This document shows, one piece after another, positions 12,463-22,358 of a stretch of 51,844 nucleotides of DNA. Location of the stretch: assembly GCA_009377865.1 (NCBI GenBank), contig WHTH01000026.1, positions 1-51,844 on the forward strand, in the 5' to 3' direction. Under the pieces are notes generated by a model, which was not told the origin of the DNA, made no database searches, and was given only the letters and a program-made list of their open reading frames with translations. Each line of letters begins with the position of its first letter. The first letter of the stretch is position 1. Both the position numbers and the translations under genes were made by a program. The DNA comes from Pseudonocardiaceae bacterium. GTDB lineage: Bacteria > Actinomycetota > Actinomycetes > Mycobacteriales > Pseudonocardiaceae.

Positions 12463-13427
12463 GAGCGTGCTCCTTGCGCTGAGTCGGTGACCTTTCGGTG
12501 GTTGGCCCCGCTGGCACGCACCGCGGGCAGCGCCTGTAGCGCCGCCTGGTAGATCTCGTCGGCGTCGAGCCGGCGCAGCTCCTCGGTGAGGCAGTCGCGG
12601 ACGTGGCGGCGCTGCAGCGCCACCTTGCGGTCCGGCTGGCCGGGCTGAGTCAGTGTGCCCACCTTCCCGTCCGGGCGAACGAGTTCGATCGGGCCGGAGT
12701 GGCGCTCGAGCACCACCGAGGTGATGCCACCGCCGGGACCGGACCGGATCCGTCGCACCGGGACGTCGAGCCGGGACCGCAACCACCCGGCGAGCAGATC
12801 GGTGGACGGCGAGTCGGTGGCTCCCGTGACAGCGGCGCTGTCGACATCCTCGTGCGGCGGCTGGTCCAGCGCTGCGGTCAGCAGGCCCCGCCACAGCGTC
12901 AATCGCGACCACGCGAGATCGGTGTCGCCCTCGGTGTAGGAGGAGCGGGCGGCAGCAAGTCCCCGACTCGGGCTGCGCTGGGCGGCGGCGTCGGTGATGC
13001 GGCGCTGCGCCAACCGGCCGACGGGGTCCTCGGCAGGCACCTTCGGGCGCGGGCCAGGCCACCACGTCACCACCGGCGCATCGGGCAGCAGCAGCGGTAC
13101 CACCACGCTGGCGCCATGGTCGACGAGCTGCCCGTACATCCGCATCACCACCACCTCGGATGCGCCGGCGTCGCCCCCGACCCGGATCTGCGCGTCCAGC
13201 CGGGGCGCTGCTCGCCGGGCTCCCCGGGCAAGCACCAACACGCGGCACGGGTGCTCGCGGCTGGCGGCGTTCGCCGCTTCGATGGCCTCTTCGGCCTGCG
13301 CCCCGTCGTCGGTGACGATCACCAGGGTGAGCACCCGGCCAAGCGCCACCGCGCCGCCACGCTCGCGCAGCTCGATCAGCTCGCGGTTCACCGCCGCCGT
13401 CGTCGTGGAAGGCAGATCGACGATCAT
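12459..13427 (-). CDS. opcA: Glucose-6-phosphate dehydrogenase assembly protein OpcA
   Basis: The 322-residue protein starts MIVDLPSTTTAAVNRELIEL, the standard opening of actinobacterial and cyanobacterial OpcA, which assembles or redox-controls G6PDH. Further conserved blocks are VTWWPGPRPKVPAEDPVGRLAQRRITDA and YTEGDTDLAWSRLTLWRGLL. It sits between zwf (46 bases upstream) and pgl (4-base overlap), the normal place for its job. Confidence 0.95.
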   Translation of the reverse strand: MIVDLPSTTTAAVNRELIELRERGGAVALGRVLTLVIVTDDGAQAEEAIEAANAASREHPCRVLVLARGARRAAPRLDAQIRVGGDAGASEVVVMRMYGQLVDHGASVVVPLLLPDAPVVTWWPGPRPKVPAEDPVGRLAQRRITDAAAQRSPSRGLAAARSSYTEGDTDLAWSRLTLWRGLLTAALDQPPHEDVDSAAVTGATDSPSTDLLAGWLRSRLDVPVRRIRSGPGGGITSVVLERHSGPIELVRPDGKVGTLTQPGQPDRKVALQRRHVRDCLTEELRRLDADEIYQAALQALPAVRASGANHRKVTDSAQGARS

Positions 13428-13473
13428 GTCCGAACTCCGGTGACTCCGCCGGCGCGGCCGCAGCTGGGCCCGG

Positions 13474-15033
13474 TCACGGCCGCCGCCAGCTTCGCCCGGT
13501 CCGGCCGATCATCGCGTCCGCGGCAGGCGGCCCCCAGGTTCCCGCGGGGTATGGCTCCGGCGTGCCGGTGGCGGCCCAGTGCTCGAGCACCGGATCGAGG
13601 ATCTGCCACGACAGCTCCACCTCTTCGTTGACCGGGAACAGCGAGGGCTCGCCGAGCAGTACGTCGAGCAGCAGGCGTTCGTAAGCATCCGGCGAGGTCT
13701 CCGTGAACGATGTGCCGTAGCTGAAGTCCATCGTGACGTCGCGGACCTCCATCGCGGTGCCGGGAACCTTGGAACCGAACCGCATGGTCACACCCTCGTC
13801 CGGCTGCACCCGGATGACCAGCGCGTTCTCCCCGAGCTCCTCGGTCATGGTGTCGTCGAAGGGCAGGTGAGGGGCGCGCTTGAACACCACCGCGATCTCG
13901 GTGACCCGGCGGCCGAGCCGCTTGCCGGTGCGCAGGAAGAACGGCACCCCGCCCCAGCGCCGGGTATCGACCTGCAGGGTGATCGCGGCGAAGGTCTCGG
14001 TGCGCGACTCCGGGTCGAACCCCTGCTCCTGATGCAGTCCCGCGACCTGCTGGCTGCCCTGCCAGCCGGCGCTGTACTGCCCACGTGCGGTCGTCTCGTC
14101 GAGCGGGCCGACGAGCTTGGTCGCCGACAGCACCTTGACCTTCTCGCCACGCAGCGCGTCGGGGGAGAACGAGACCGGCTCCTCCATGCCGGTCAGCGCC
14201 AGCAGCTGCAGCAGGTGGTTCTGGATCACGTCACGGACCGCGCCGATGCCCTCGTAGTAGCCGGCCCGGCCGCCCAGTCCGATGTCCTCGGCCATGGTGA
14301 TCTGCACGTGGTCGACGTAGTGGCTGTTCCAGATCGGGTCGAACAGCTGGTTGGCGAAGCGAAGCGCGAGGATGTTCTGCACGGTCTCCTTGCCGAGGTA
14401 GTGGTCGATGCGGAACACCGAGTCCTCGGGGAAGACCTCGTTGACGACCTCGTTGAGTTCCCTGGCGCTGTGCAGGTCGTGACCGAACGGCTTCTCGATC
14501 ACCACCCGCCGCCAGTGCGCGTCGCCGTGCTCGGCAAGCCCGGTGCGGGCCAGCTGCTTGCAGACCACCGGGAAGGCTTCAGGCGGGATGGCGAGGTAGA
14601 AGGCATGGTTACCGCTGGTGCCATGCATCCGGTCGAGCGCAGCGATCGTGTCGGTCAGGCGGTCGAAAGCTGCGTCATCGTCGAACGAGCCTGACACGAA
14701 GCGCACGCCCTCCGCGAGCCGGTCCCACACGTCCTGGCGGAACGGGGTCCGCGCGTAGTCCCGGACCGATTGCAGTACCACTTCGGCGAAGTCCTGGTCG
14801 CTCCAGTCACGGCGGGCGAAGCCGGTCACGGCGAAGCCTGGCGGCAGCAGCCCGCGATTGGCCAGATCGTAGATCGCCGGCATGAGCTTCTTGCGGGACA
14901 GGTCCCCGGTGACGCCGAAAATGGTCACGCCGCACGGCCCGGCGATGTGCGGCAACCGCTTGTCACGCGGGTCGCGCAGCGGGTTGCGCCACGTTTCGGC
15001 GGCTCGCGGCCGGTGCCAGCCTGACCCCGTCAT
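13474..15033 (-). CDS. zwf: Glucose-6-phosphate 1-dehydrogenase
   Basis: The 519-residue enzyme oxidises glucose 6-phosphate with NADP. The Rossmann motif TIFGVTGDLSRKKLMPAIYD and the substrate-site RIDHYLGKETVQNILALRF with the catalytic histidine are intact, as is GGVPFFLRTGKRL near the C-terminus. The ATG overlaps the pgi stop (ATGA). OpcA, its partner, is the next gene. Length is normal for the family. Confidence 0.97.
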   Translation of the reverse strand: MTGSGWHRPRAAETWRNPLRDPRDKRLPHIAGPCGVTIFGVTGDLSRKKLMPAIYDLANRGLLPPGFAVTGFARRDWSDQDFAEVVLQSVRDYARTPFRQDVWDRLAEGVRFVSGSFDDDAAFDRLTDTIAALDRMHGTSGNHAFYLAIPPEAFPVVCKQLARTGLAEHGDAHWRRVVIEKPFGHDLHSARELNEVVNEVFPEDSVFRIDHYLGKETVQNILALRFANQLFDPIWNSHYVDHVQITMAEDIGLGGRAGYYEGIGAVRDVIQNHLLQLLALTGMEEPVSFSPDALRGEKVKVLSATKLVGPLDETTARGQYSAGWQGSQQVAGLHQEQGFDPESRTETFAAITLQVDTRRWGGVPFFLRTGKRLGRRVTEIAVVFKRAPHLPFDDTMTEELGENALVIRVQPDEGVTMRFGSKVPGTAMEVRDVTMDFSYGTSFTETSPDAYERLLLDVLLGEPSLFPVNEEVELSWQILDPVLEHWAATGTPEPYPAGTWGPPAADAMIGRTGRSWRRP

Positions 15034-16688
15034 ACCCGAACCTCCCCCTCGAGCTGCTGCACGGCGCGCACCAGCGTCACCAGGCCCGCGGCTCGATCCG
15101 TGAAATGCAGTCGCAGCACCGGGCGTCCCCGCTGCGCCAGCACCTGGGCGTCGCCCAGCGCCTGGGCCCGTTGCAGCATGCCGAAGGTGAACGGCCTACC
15201 GGGCACCTCCAAGTCTTCGACCGGATCACCGGACAGCTGCAGGAACACCCCGTTCTGGCGCCCGCCCTTGTGATACTGCCCGGTGGAGTGCAGGAATCGT
15301 GGACCCCAGCCGAACGTGGTCTGCAGCGACCCGGAACGGACCGCCGCGCTGCGGCGGGCCAGCTCGGACCGGAGCACCGTTGCCGAGGCGTCGTCGAGCC
15401 GGTTCAGGAACGCCTGTACCGCCAGATAACCGCCGTCCGGAGCGGCACGCAGCAGCGCTGCCACCGCCTCTCCGACGGTGCCGGTGCCCGGCGGTAACCA
15501 GTCACCAGCCGCGTACACCACGATGTCACCCTCGATGAACTCAGGTCGGCCCGCATCGACCTCCGCTGTCTCGAGCAGCGCGCGGGAAGCGGATTTCGCG
15601 GCCTCGACGTCGGGCTGGTCAAACGGGTTGACGCCCAGCAGCCGACCGGCGATCGCGACGGCGTGCTCCCAGAGCAGGAACTGCCCGCCGAGGGTGCCCG
15701 TGACCGCCACGGCGGTGGCCGCCCCGCCGGGACCGAGTCCGACCGGCACGGCGTCGGCGCCGGCATCAGCGAAGCCCGCGGCCGCCGGGGACTCGACGAC
15801 GATCGGCAGTAGCCCGACTCCCTGCTTGCCGGTCGACTCCGCGATCAGCTGCTCGGCCCAGTCGGCGAACCCCACGATCCCCGACCCGGTGTCGGCGAGC
15901 ACGATCTTTTCGGCGCCACGTTGGTGCGCTGCGGCGAGCGCGGCGGCGAGCCGCAGTGCGGGATTGGCGGGGTCGTCTACCGACAGCGCGGCGGACACGT
16001 CACCGGCGTCGTCGAGCAGCCGTCCGATATCTGCGCCCGCCAGTCCCGCCGGAACCAGCCCGAACGCGGACAGCGCGGAGTATCGCCCGCCGACCGTTGG
16101 ATCCGCCTCGAACACCGCGCGGTAGCCGGCCTGCTGTGCCTGCTGCTGCAGCGGTGAGCCCGGATCGGTGATGGCGACCAGGTGGCGCGCGGGATCGAGG
16201 CCGGCGTCGGCGAACGCCTCGGCGAAGACCCGGCGGTGGCTGTCCGTCTCGACGGTCGAGCCCGATTTCGACGACACCACCAGCACGGTGCGGTCGAGAT
16301 CACCCGCCAGCGCATCACCGACCTCACCCGGATCGGTGCTGTCGAGCACGGTCAACCGTCCCGAACCCGCCTCGGCGTTGCCCGTCGCGGCGATCACCTC
16401 CGGCGCCAGCGAGGAGCCACCCATCCCGGACAGCACCACCCGGTCGATACCGTCGGCGCGCAGTTCGGCGCGCAGTGCATCGACGGTGTACAGCAGTGGG
16501 CGCGACGTCTCCGGCAGGGTCACCCAGCCCAACCGTGCGGCGGCCTCCTGCTGCGCCTGCTCGCCCCACAGTGCAGGGTCACGCGCAGCCAGCGCTGACG
16601 CGACTCGCTGCTCGACGAGCCTTTCGACCTGCTGCTCGGCGTCGGCGGCCAGCTCGGCGGTTCGGATGTCGACGGTCGGCTGCGCCAT
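15030..16688 (-). CDS. pgi: Glucose-6-phosphate isomerase
   Basis: The 552-residue protein interconverts glucose 6-phosphate and fructose 6-phosphate. Sugar-isomerase (SIS) motifs are clear: VVLSGMGGSSLAPEVIA, VVSSKSGSTVETDS, VGGRYSALSAFGLVPA and NPFDQPDVEAAK. It is of the divergent type placed inside the actinobacterial pentose phosphate operon between tal and zwf, an order I recall for Streptomyces and Pseudonocardiaceae. The gap to tal is 5 bases. A bifunctional tal-pgi fusion, known in some bacteria, is excluded because tal has its own stop. Confidence 0.93.
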   Translation of the reverse strand: MAQPTVDIRTAELAADAEQQVERLVEQRVASALAARDPALWGEQAQQEAAARLGWVTLPETSRPLLYTVDALRAELRADGIDRVVLSGMGGSSLAPEVIAATGNAEAGSGRLTVLDSTDPGEVGDALAGDLDRTVLVVSSKSGSTVETDSHRRVFAEAFADAGLDPARHLVAITDPGSPLQQQAQQAGYRAVFEADPTVGGRYSALSAFGLVPAGLAGADIGRLLDDAGDVSAALSVDDPANPALRLAAALAAAHQRGAEKIVLADTGSGIVGFADWAEQLIAESTGKQGVGLLPIVVESPAAAGFADAGADAVPVGLGPGGAATAVAVTGTLGGQFLLWEHAVAIAGRLLGVNPFDQPDVEAAKSASRALLETAEVDAGRPEFIEGDIVVYAAGDWLPPGTGTVGEAVAALLRAAPDGGYLAVQAFLNRLDDASATVLRSELARRSAAVRSGSLQTTFGWGPRFLHSTGQYHKGGRQNGVFLQLSGDPVEDLEVPGRPFTFGMLQRAQALGDAQVLAQRGRPVLRLHFTDRAAGLVTLVRAVQQLEGEVRV

Positions 16689-16693
16689 CGGCG

Positions 16694-17809
16694 TCAGCCC
16701 GCAGCCTTGCTCAGCTGCTCGGCGGCCGTCTCGAGCAGTTCTTGCCAGGACTTCGCGAAGTTCTCGACGCCGTCGCGCTCGAGCACGGCGAACACGTCGG
16801 CGAGGTCGATACCCGCCGCCGCCAGCGCATCGAAGACACCGCGGGCCTCGTCGCCCCGGCCCGAGACCCGATCGCCGAGCACCTCACCGTGGTCGGCGAA
16901 GGCGTGCAGGGTCTGCTCCGGCATGGTGTTGACCACGTCGGGCGCGACCAGTTCGGTGATGTAGAGCGTGTCGGGATAGTCGGGGTTCTTCACCCCGGTG
17001 GACGCCCACAGCGGGCGTTGCCGCAGCGCGCCGGCATCCTCCAGGGTGGCCCACCGCACCGAATCGAAAGCCTGCCGATGTGCCGCGTAGGCGAGCCGGG
17101 CGTTGGCCAAGGCCGCCTGTCCGCGCAGTGCGAGTGCGGCGTCGGTGCCGATCTCGGTGAGCCGGTGATCGACCTCGGCGTCCACCCGGGACACGAAGAA
17201 CGAGGCCACCGAGCCGAGCATGGACAGGTCGTGCCCGTTGGACCTGGCCTGCTCGAGCCCGTCGAAGAAGGCGTCCATGACGTCGCGGTAACGCTCGACG
17301 GAGAAGATCAGCGTGACGTTGACGCTGATCCCGTCGGCCAGGCTGCGGGTGATCGCGGGAAGCCCCTCGGCCGTGCCCGGGATCTTGATCATGAGGTTGG
17401 GCCGGTCGACGATCTTCCACAGGTCGGCCGCCTGCTCGACCGTGGCCTCGGTGTCGTGCGCCAGCAGGGGATCGACCTCGAGCGAGACCCGTCCGTCGAC
17501 CGCGGCGGTGGACTCCCAGGTGCCGCTGAACAGGTCGCAGGCCTGCTGGACGTCGGCAACGGTGATCTCGCGAACGGCATCATCCACCGTCGCGCCGCGA
17601 GCAGCGAGTTCGCGGATCTGAGCCTGGTACTCATCGGCGTCGGCCACCGCCGCGGCGAAGGTGGTCGGGTTACTGGTCAGGCCGACGATGTGACGCTCGG
17701 ACGTCAGCCCTGCAAGGTTGCCCGAGGTCAGCCGCTGCCGCGACAGGTCGTCGAGCCAGATCGACACCCCTGCCTCCGACAGCGCCAACAGTGGATCGGT
17801 GTCATTCAC
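16694..17809 (-). CDS. tal: Transaldolase
   Basis: The 371-residue enzyme moves a dihydroxyacetone unit between sugar phosphates. The Schiff-base lysine is in [18 protein letters not shown]. Other family blocks are [14 protein letters not shown] at the N-terminus, [12 protein letters not shown], and [18 protein letters not shown]. It follows tkt by 69 bases on the same strand. Length and motifs are those of the actinobacterial long transaldolases. Confidence 0.97.
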   Translation of the reverse strand: MNDTDPLLALSEAGVSIWLDDLSRQRLTSGNLAGLTSERHIVGLTSNPTTFAAAVADADEYQAQIRELAARGATVDDAVREITVADVQQACDLFSGTWESTAAVDGRVSLEVDPLLAHDTEATVEQAADLWKIVDRPNLMIKIPGTAEGLPAITRSLADGISVNVTLIFSVERYRDVMDAFFDGLEQARSNGHDLSMLGSVASFFVSRVDAEVDHRLTEIGTDAALALRGQAALANARLAYAAHRQAFDSVRWATLEDAGALRQRPLWASTGVKNPDYPDTLYITELVAPDVVNTMPEQTLHAFADHGEVLGDRVSGRGDEARGVFDALAAAGIDLADVFAVLERDGVENFAKSWQELLETAAEQLSKAAG

Positions 17810-17878
17810 GGTGGGTGTCTCCCTCCGGCTGCCGGATCGACCGGTGCTGTGTCGACGGGTCCTGGGTCGACCGGGTTC

Positions 17879-19972
17879 TCAATCGACGTTGCGCGCCAGC
17901 GTTCGCCGGGCCGCATCGGTCACGGACTCGATGGTGAAGCCGAACTCGCGGAACAGCGTCTCGTAATCGGCGGATGCGCCGAAGTGTTCGAGCGAGACGA
18001 CCTCGCCGCCGTCGCCGACGAAGCGATGCCACGACTGCGCGATACCGGCCTCCACGGCCACCCTGGCCGGGATGTGGGGCGGAATCACCTGATCGCGGTA
18101 GGACCGGTCCTGCGCATCGAACCATTCCACACATGGCATCGACACCACCCGGGCGCCGATGCCCTCGGCGGCCAGCGCCTCCCGGGCGCCGACGGCGAAC
18201 TGCACCTCGGACCCGGTCGCGATGAGCACGACCTGTGGCAGCCCGTCCGCTGCGTCGGCCAGCACGTATCCGCCACGGGCCACGCCGGCGGGGTCGGTGC
18301 CCTCGAGTACCGGGACGTTCTGGCGGGTCAGCGCCAGCCCCGCCGGGCCGGCTGGCTTCTCGAGCACAGCCTTCCACGCGGCCGCCGTCTCGTTGGCATC
18401 GGCAGGACGCACGATGTCGAGGCCCGGGATCGCCCGCAGCGCGGCGAGGTGCTCCACCGGCTGGTGGGTTGGACCGTCCTCGCCGAGTCCGATCGAGTCG
18501 TGTGTCCAGACGTAGATCGTGGGCAGCTGCTGCAGCGCCGCGAGACGCACCGACGGGCGCATGTAGTCGCTGAATATGAGGAAGGTGCCGCCGTAGGGGC
18601 GGGTGGGGCCGTGCAGCACGATCCCGTTGAGGATGGCCCCCATCGCGTGCTCACGGACGCCGAAGTGCAGCGTGCGGCCGTAGGGCTGCGCGGGCCACAT
18701 CTTCGTCGAGATCGTTTTCGGGCCGAACGAGTCGGTCCCCTTGATCGTGGTGTTGTTGCTCTCGCCGAGATCGGCCGAACCACCCCACAGCTCGGGTAGT
18801 ACCTCGCCGATCGCGGCCAGTACCGCACCGGATGCCTTGCGGGTCGCGGTGCCCTTGGGATCCGGTTCCCAGGTCGGCAGCTTCTCCGCCCACCCGGCGG
18901 GCAATTCGCGGCGTGACAGCCGGTCGAACAGCGCCTTGCGCTCGGGATCTGCCTGTGCCCAGGCGTCGAACTGCTGCTGCCACTCGGCGTGCGCGGCCTT
19001 GCCGCGGGCCACCGCCTCGCGGGCGTACTCGAGCGCGGCCGGGTCCACGAAAAACGAGCGCTCCGGGTCGAACCCGAGCGCCTTCTTCACCGCTGCGACC
19101 TCGTCGGTGCCCAGCGCGGCGCCGTGCGCCGCACCGGTGTTCATCTTGTTCGGTGCCGGGTAGCCGATCACGGTGCGCAGCACGATGAGCGAGGGGCGAC
19201 CGGTCTCGGCGCGGGCCGCCTCGATGGCCTCCTCGATCGCGATCACGTTCTCGCCACCGTCGACGGTCTGCACGTGCCAGCCGTATGCGTCGTAGCGCGC
19301 GGCGGTGTCCTCGGACAGTGCGATCGCGGTGTCGTCCTCGATGGAGATCTCGTTGGCGTCGTAGAACACCACGAGGTTGCCCAGCCGCTGCGTACCGGCC
19401 AGCGAGCACGCCTCCGACGTGACGCCCTCCTGAATGTCGCCGTCTGAGGCGATGACGTAGATGTGGTGGTCGAACGGGCTGGTTCCCAGATCGGCGTCGG
19501 GATCGAACATGCCCCGCTCCCGGCGCGACGCCATCGCCATCCCGACCGCCGAGCCCAGGCCCTGACCCAGCGGACCGGTGGTGATCTCCACCCCCGCGGT
19601 GTGACCGTGCTCGGGGTGACCCGGGGTCTTGGATCCCCAGCTCCGGAGCCGCTCGATCTCGGAGAGCTCGAGGCCGTACCCGGTGAGGAACAGTTGCAGG
19701 TAGAGGGTGAGGCTGGAATGGCCGACCGAGAGCACGAAGCGGTCCCGCCCGATCCAGTCGGGGTCGGTCGGGTCGTGCCGCATTACCCGTTGGAACAGCG
19801 TGTGAGCCAGCGGGGCGAGGGACATCGCGGTACCGGGGTGGCCGCTGCCGCAGCGCTGCACCGCGTCGGCGGCGAGCACGCGGATGGTATCGACCACCGT
19901 GGTGTCGAGGTCGGTCCAGTGGTCGGGCAACTGGCGGGTGGTGAGCTGGCTGAGGTCATCGGTGACAGACAC
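17879..19972 (-). CDS. tkt: Transketolase
   Basis: The 697-residue thiamine-diphosphate enzyme exchanges two-carbon units between sugar phosphates. The TPP-binding motif begins at SDGDIQEGVTSEACSLAG and ends at YDANEISIEDD. GSGHPGTAMSLAPLAHTLF lies near the N-terminus and THDSIGLGEDGPTHQPVEHL is the pyrimidine-domain block. It starts with GTG and has AGGAG about 9 bases upstream. It is the promoter-proximal gene of the pentose phosphate operon. Confidence 0.97.
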   Translation of the reverse strand: MSVTDDLSQLTTRQLPDHWTDLDTTVVDTIRVLAADAVQRCGSGHPGTAMSLAPLAHTLFQRVMRHDPTDPDWIGRDRFVLSVGHSSLTLYLQLFLTGYGLELSEIERLRSWGSKTPGHPEHGHTAGVEITTGPLGQGLGSAVGMAMASRRERGMFDPDADLGTSPFDHHIYVIASDGDIQEGVTSEACSLAGTQRLGNLVVFYDANEISIEDDTAIALSEDTAARYDAYGWHVQTVDGGENVIAIEEAIEAARAETGRPSLIVLRTVIGYPAPNKMNTGAAHGAALGTDEVAAVKKALGFDPERSFFVDPAALEYAREAVARGKAAHAEWQQQFDAWAQADPERKALFDRLSRRELPAGWAEKLPTWEPDPKGTATRKASGAVLAAIGEVLPELWGGSADLGESNNTTIKGTDSFGPKTISTKMWPAQPYGRTLHFGVREHAMGAILNGIVLHGPTRPYGGTFLIFSDYMRPSVRLAALQQLPTIYVWTHDSIGLGEDGPTHQPVEHLAALRAIPGLDIVRPADANETAAAWKAVLEKPAGPAGLALTRQNVPVLEGTDPAGVARGGYVLADAADGLPQVVLIATGSEVQFAVGAREALAAEGIGARVVSMPCVEWFDAQDRSYRDQVIPPHIPARVAVEAGIAQSWHRFVGDGGEVVSLEHFGASADYETLFREFGFTIESVTDAARRTLARNVD

Positions 19973-20317
19973 GGACTCGTGCTCCTGATCTCGGTCATGT
20001 CGAGGTTCCGCGGCGAGGAGCGCCGGATGGCTGCGTGACGGTGTCGATTGTCCGCTGGAATCCCTGGTCGGAATCCCACCCTAGTGTGGTCGCCTGGGTG
20101 GTGTGATCTCGGCCGCCGAACTGCCCCCTGCGGATGCCTCAAACCGCTCGCGGCTACCATCCCGTACCAGTACCCCCGGCCGGGACGGTCCTCATCGTGG
20201 CCCTCCGGTGCCCTGCCATGGCATTGATCGAACCGCACAGGTGATCACATCACGACGGAGATCGACCACAGCGATCCTCGAAGGAGTCACGGTGACCGCA
20301 GCGCCCTCGGGAGCGCG
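19973..20317. other. Intergenic region between divergent tkt and ctaB
   Basis: This 345-base stretch has no convincing gene. On the minus strand TAGGGT at 20083-20078 is a fair -10 box for tkt, implying a leader of about 100 bases. On the plus strand TACCAT at 20155-20160 could serve ctaB. A good ribosome-binding site (GAAGGAG, 20280-20286) precedes a nine-codon reading frame that ends on the ctaB start. No riboswitch-like conserved structure was recognised. Confidence 0.6.
20078..20083 (-). promoter_or_regulatory. Candidate -10 box of the tkt operon
   Basis: Read on the minus strand this is TAGGGT, matching TANNNT. The region 17 bases further upstream reads TCACAC, a poor -35. Position and orientation suit the tkt-tal-pgi-zwf-opcA-pgl transcript. 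Confidence 0.35.
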
Positions 20318-20321
20318 GTGA
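20292..20321 (+). other. Nine-codon leader frame overlapping ctaB start
   Basis: GAAGGAG at 20280-20286 is followed 5 bases later by GTG and the short frame VTAAPSGAR. Its TGA at 20319-20321 overlaps the ctaB GTG at 20318. The site has a better ribosome-binding sequence than ctaB itself, so translation of ctaB may be coupled to it. Alternatively the frame is chance and ctaB starts at a later codon. Confidence 0.35.
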
Positions 20322-21259
20322 GCACGCTGCGCGACCAGGAAGCGTCCCGAACCCGCCGCCACGAGGCGGTCCTGCGGACCGTGTCGTCCTACCTGGCCCT
20401 CACCAAACCGCGGGTCATCGAGCTACTGCTGGTGACCACCATCCCCGCGATGCTACTGGCCGAGCGGGGAGTGCCGGCGCCGTGGCTGGTGCTGGCGACA
20501 TTGATCGGCGGCAGCATGGCTGCCGGCAGCGCCAACGCGCTGAACTGTGTCGCCGACGCCGATATCGACGCCGTGATGAAACGGACCAGCTCGCGGCCGC
20601 TGGTCACCCATGACATACCCGCCCGCAACGCCCTGGTCTTCGGGATCGCGCTCGGCGTCGCGTCGTTCGGGTGGTTGTGGGTCACCGCCAACCTGCTGTC
20701 CGCGGTGCTCGCCGTCGCGACGATCCTGTTCTATCTCTTCGTCTACACTCTGCTGCTCAAGCGACGCACGGCGCAGAACATCATCTGGGGAGGCGCGGCC
20801 GGCTGCATGCCGGTCGTGATCGGCTGGTCTGCGGTGACCGGGTCGGTGGACTGGCCGGCGCTGGTGATGTTCGCAGTGGTGTTCTTCTGGACGCCGCCGC
20901 ACACCTGGTCGCTCGCGATGAACTTCCGTGACGACTACCGGCGGGTCGGGGTCCCGATGCTGCCTGCGGTGGCTTCACCGGTTTACGTGTCGCGCCAGAT
21001 CGTGATCTTCACCTGGCTGATGGTGGCCGCGAGCCTGCTCCTCGTGCCCGCGACGAGCTGGGTGTATGCGGCCGCGGCCTCGCTGGCCGGGATGTGGTTC
21101 ATCGCCATGGCGCACCGCCTGCATATGGCGGTGTGCTGCGGCGAGCCGACCAAACCGATGCGGCTGTTCCACCTGTCGAACTCCTACCTCGCGCTGGTGT
21201 TCGTGGCGATCGCCGTGGACTCCGTGCTCGGCGCGACCCCGCTCGGCTGGCCGTTCTAG
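20318..21259 (+). CDS. ctaB: Protohaem IX farnesyltransferase (haem O synthase)
   Basis: The 313-residue UbiA-family membrane enzyme adds the farnesyl group to haem B, giving haem O for cytochrome oxidase. The prenyl-diphosphate-binding motif is [20 protein letters not shown], and the second aspartate motif region is [38 protein letters not shown] opens the membrane part, and about nine hydrophobic segments follow. The GTG at 20318 is the upstream-most plausible start. The gene stands divergent from tkt as in mycobacteria (ctaB, Rv1451). Confidence 0.95.
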   Translation: MSTLRDQEASRTRRHEAVLRTVSSYLALTKPRVIELLLVTTIPAMLLAERGVPAPWLVLATLIGGSMAAGSANALNCVADADIDAVMKRTSSRPLVTHDIPARNALVFGIALGVASFGWLWVTANLLSAVLAVATILFYLFVYTLLLKRRTAQNIIWGGAAGCMPVVIGWSAVTGSVDWPALVMFAVVFFWTPPHTWSLAMNFRDDYRRVGVPMLPAVASPVYVSRQIVIFTWLMVAASLLLVPATSWVYAAAASLAGMWFIAMAHRLHMAVCCGEPTKPMRLFHLSNSYLALVFVAIAVDSVLGATPLGWPF

Positions 21260-22236
21260 CCGCTGGTGAGCAGCAGGAGCTTGCCGGTGGTGCGGCGACC
21301 CTGCAGGTCCTCGTGAGCGCTGCGTGCCTCGTCGAGCGGGTACCGCCCGCTGATCGTGATCCGCAGCCGCTTGTTGCGCACCACGTCGAACACCTCGCCG
21401 GCCCGCCAGCGCAGCTCCTCACGTGTGGTGATGTGGTCTCCCAGCTTGGGGCGGGTGAGGAACACCGAGCCCGCCGTGTTGAGCCGCTGTGGGTCCACCG
21501 GGGCAACCGGACCGCTGGCGGCGCCGTAGAGCACGAGGGTGCCGCGACGGCGCAGCGAGGCCAGGCTGGCGTCGAACGTCGATGCGCCCACACCGTCGTA
21601 GACCGCCGCGACGCCCTCCCCATCGGTGAGCTCACGGACCCGGGCGGCCAGATCATCGACCGCTGCGTAGCGGATCACCTCGGCGGCGCCGGCCTTGCGA
21701 GCCACCTCCTCCTTCTCGTCGGTGGACACGGTGCCGATCGCCCGGGCACCGCGCAGCGTGACGAGCTGGGTGAGCAGCAGCCCCACCCCGCCGGCGGCGG
21801 CGTGCACGAGCACCGTGTCACCGGGCTGCAGCGGGTAGGTCGTCACCGTGAGGTAGTGCGCCGTCAAGCCCTGCAGCAGGGTGGCGGCCGCGGTCTCGAT
21901 GTTGACACCTTCCGGGATGGGAACGGCATCCATTGCCGGGATGATTGCGCGCTCGGCGTAGCTGCCGGGACTCGCGGCCCAGACGACGCGGTCGCCCACG
22001 CGGACGTTCTCGACACCGGGGCCGATCCGGGCGACGGTGCCGGCACCCTCCACCCCGGGAACGAAAGGCAGCTGCATCGGGTAGATGCCGGCGCGCTGGT
22101 AGGTGTCGATGTAGTTCACGCCGGCGGCGGCGACGTCGATGAGCAGCTGCCCGTCGCCGGGTTCGTCCGGCACGTCGACATCGGCCGACCGAAGCACCTC
22201 GGGACCGCCGTGTTCGGTGATCTGAATCGCGCGCAT
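21256..22236 (-). CDS. qor: NADPH:quinone reductase-family zinc-independent alcohol dehydrogenase
   Basis: The 326-residue medium-chain dehydrogenase/reductase begins [20 protein letters not shown]. It has the GroES-like domain block [20 protein letters not shown], the [11 protein letters not shown] segment and the nucleotide-binding [17 protein letters not shown]. The catalytic and structural zinc ligands of true alcohol dehydrogenases are absent, as expected for quinone oxidoreductases. The ATG at 22236 has GGAGGG 8 bases upstream; longer versions of the frame run into the ctaA side and are unlikely. It is convergent with ctaB (4-base overlap of ends), as in the Rv1454c neighbourhood. Confidence 0.9.
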   Translation of the reverse strand: MRAIQITEHGGPEVLRSADVDVPDEPGDGQLLIDVAAAGVNYIDTYQRAGIYPMQLPFVPGVEGAGTVARIGPGVENVRVGDRVVWAASPGSYAERAIIPAMDAVPIPEGVNIETAAATLLQGLTAHYLTVTTYPLQPGDTVLVHAAAGGVGLLLTQLVTLRGARAIGTVSTDEKEEVARKAGAAEVIRYAAVDDLAARVRELTDGEGVAAVYDGVGASTFDASLASLRRRGTLVLYGAASGPVAPVDPQRLNTAGSVFLTRPKLGDHITTREELRWRAGEVFDVVRNKRLRITISGRYPLDEARSAHEDLQGRRTTGKLLLLTSG

Positions 22237-22358
22237 CACTGTCACCCTCCGTTGTAGTCGGTGATTGCTATCACGACGGCAGCACGGCGCTGCGGGTGAG
22301 TCCGAGCGGCGGGCGGGCTGCTGGAGTGCGATCTCACCGAGCCCAGTCTCGGGTTCGC

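Noticed and set aside
16475-18799. 774-codon open frame on the plus strand opposite tal and tkt
   Set aside because: Same reason: it mirrors intact minus-strand genes, rich in Gly, Arg, His and Asp without domain patterns.
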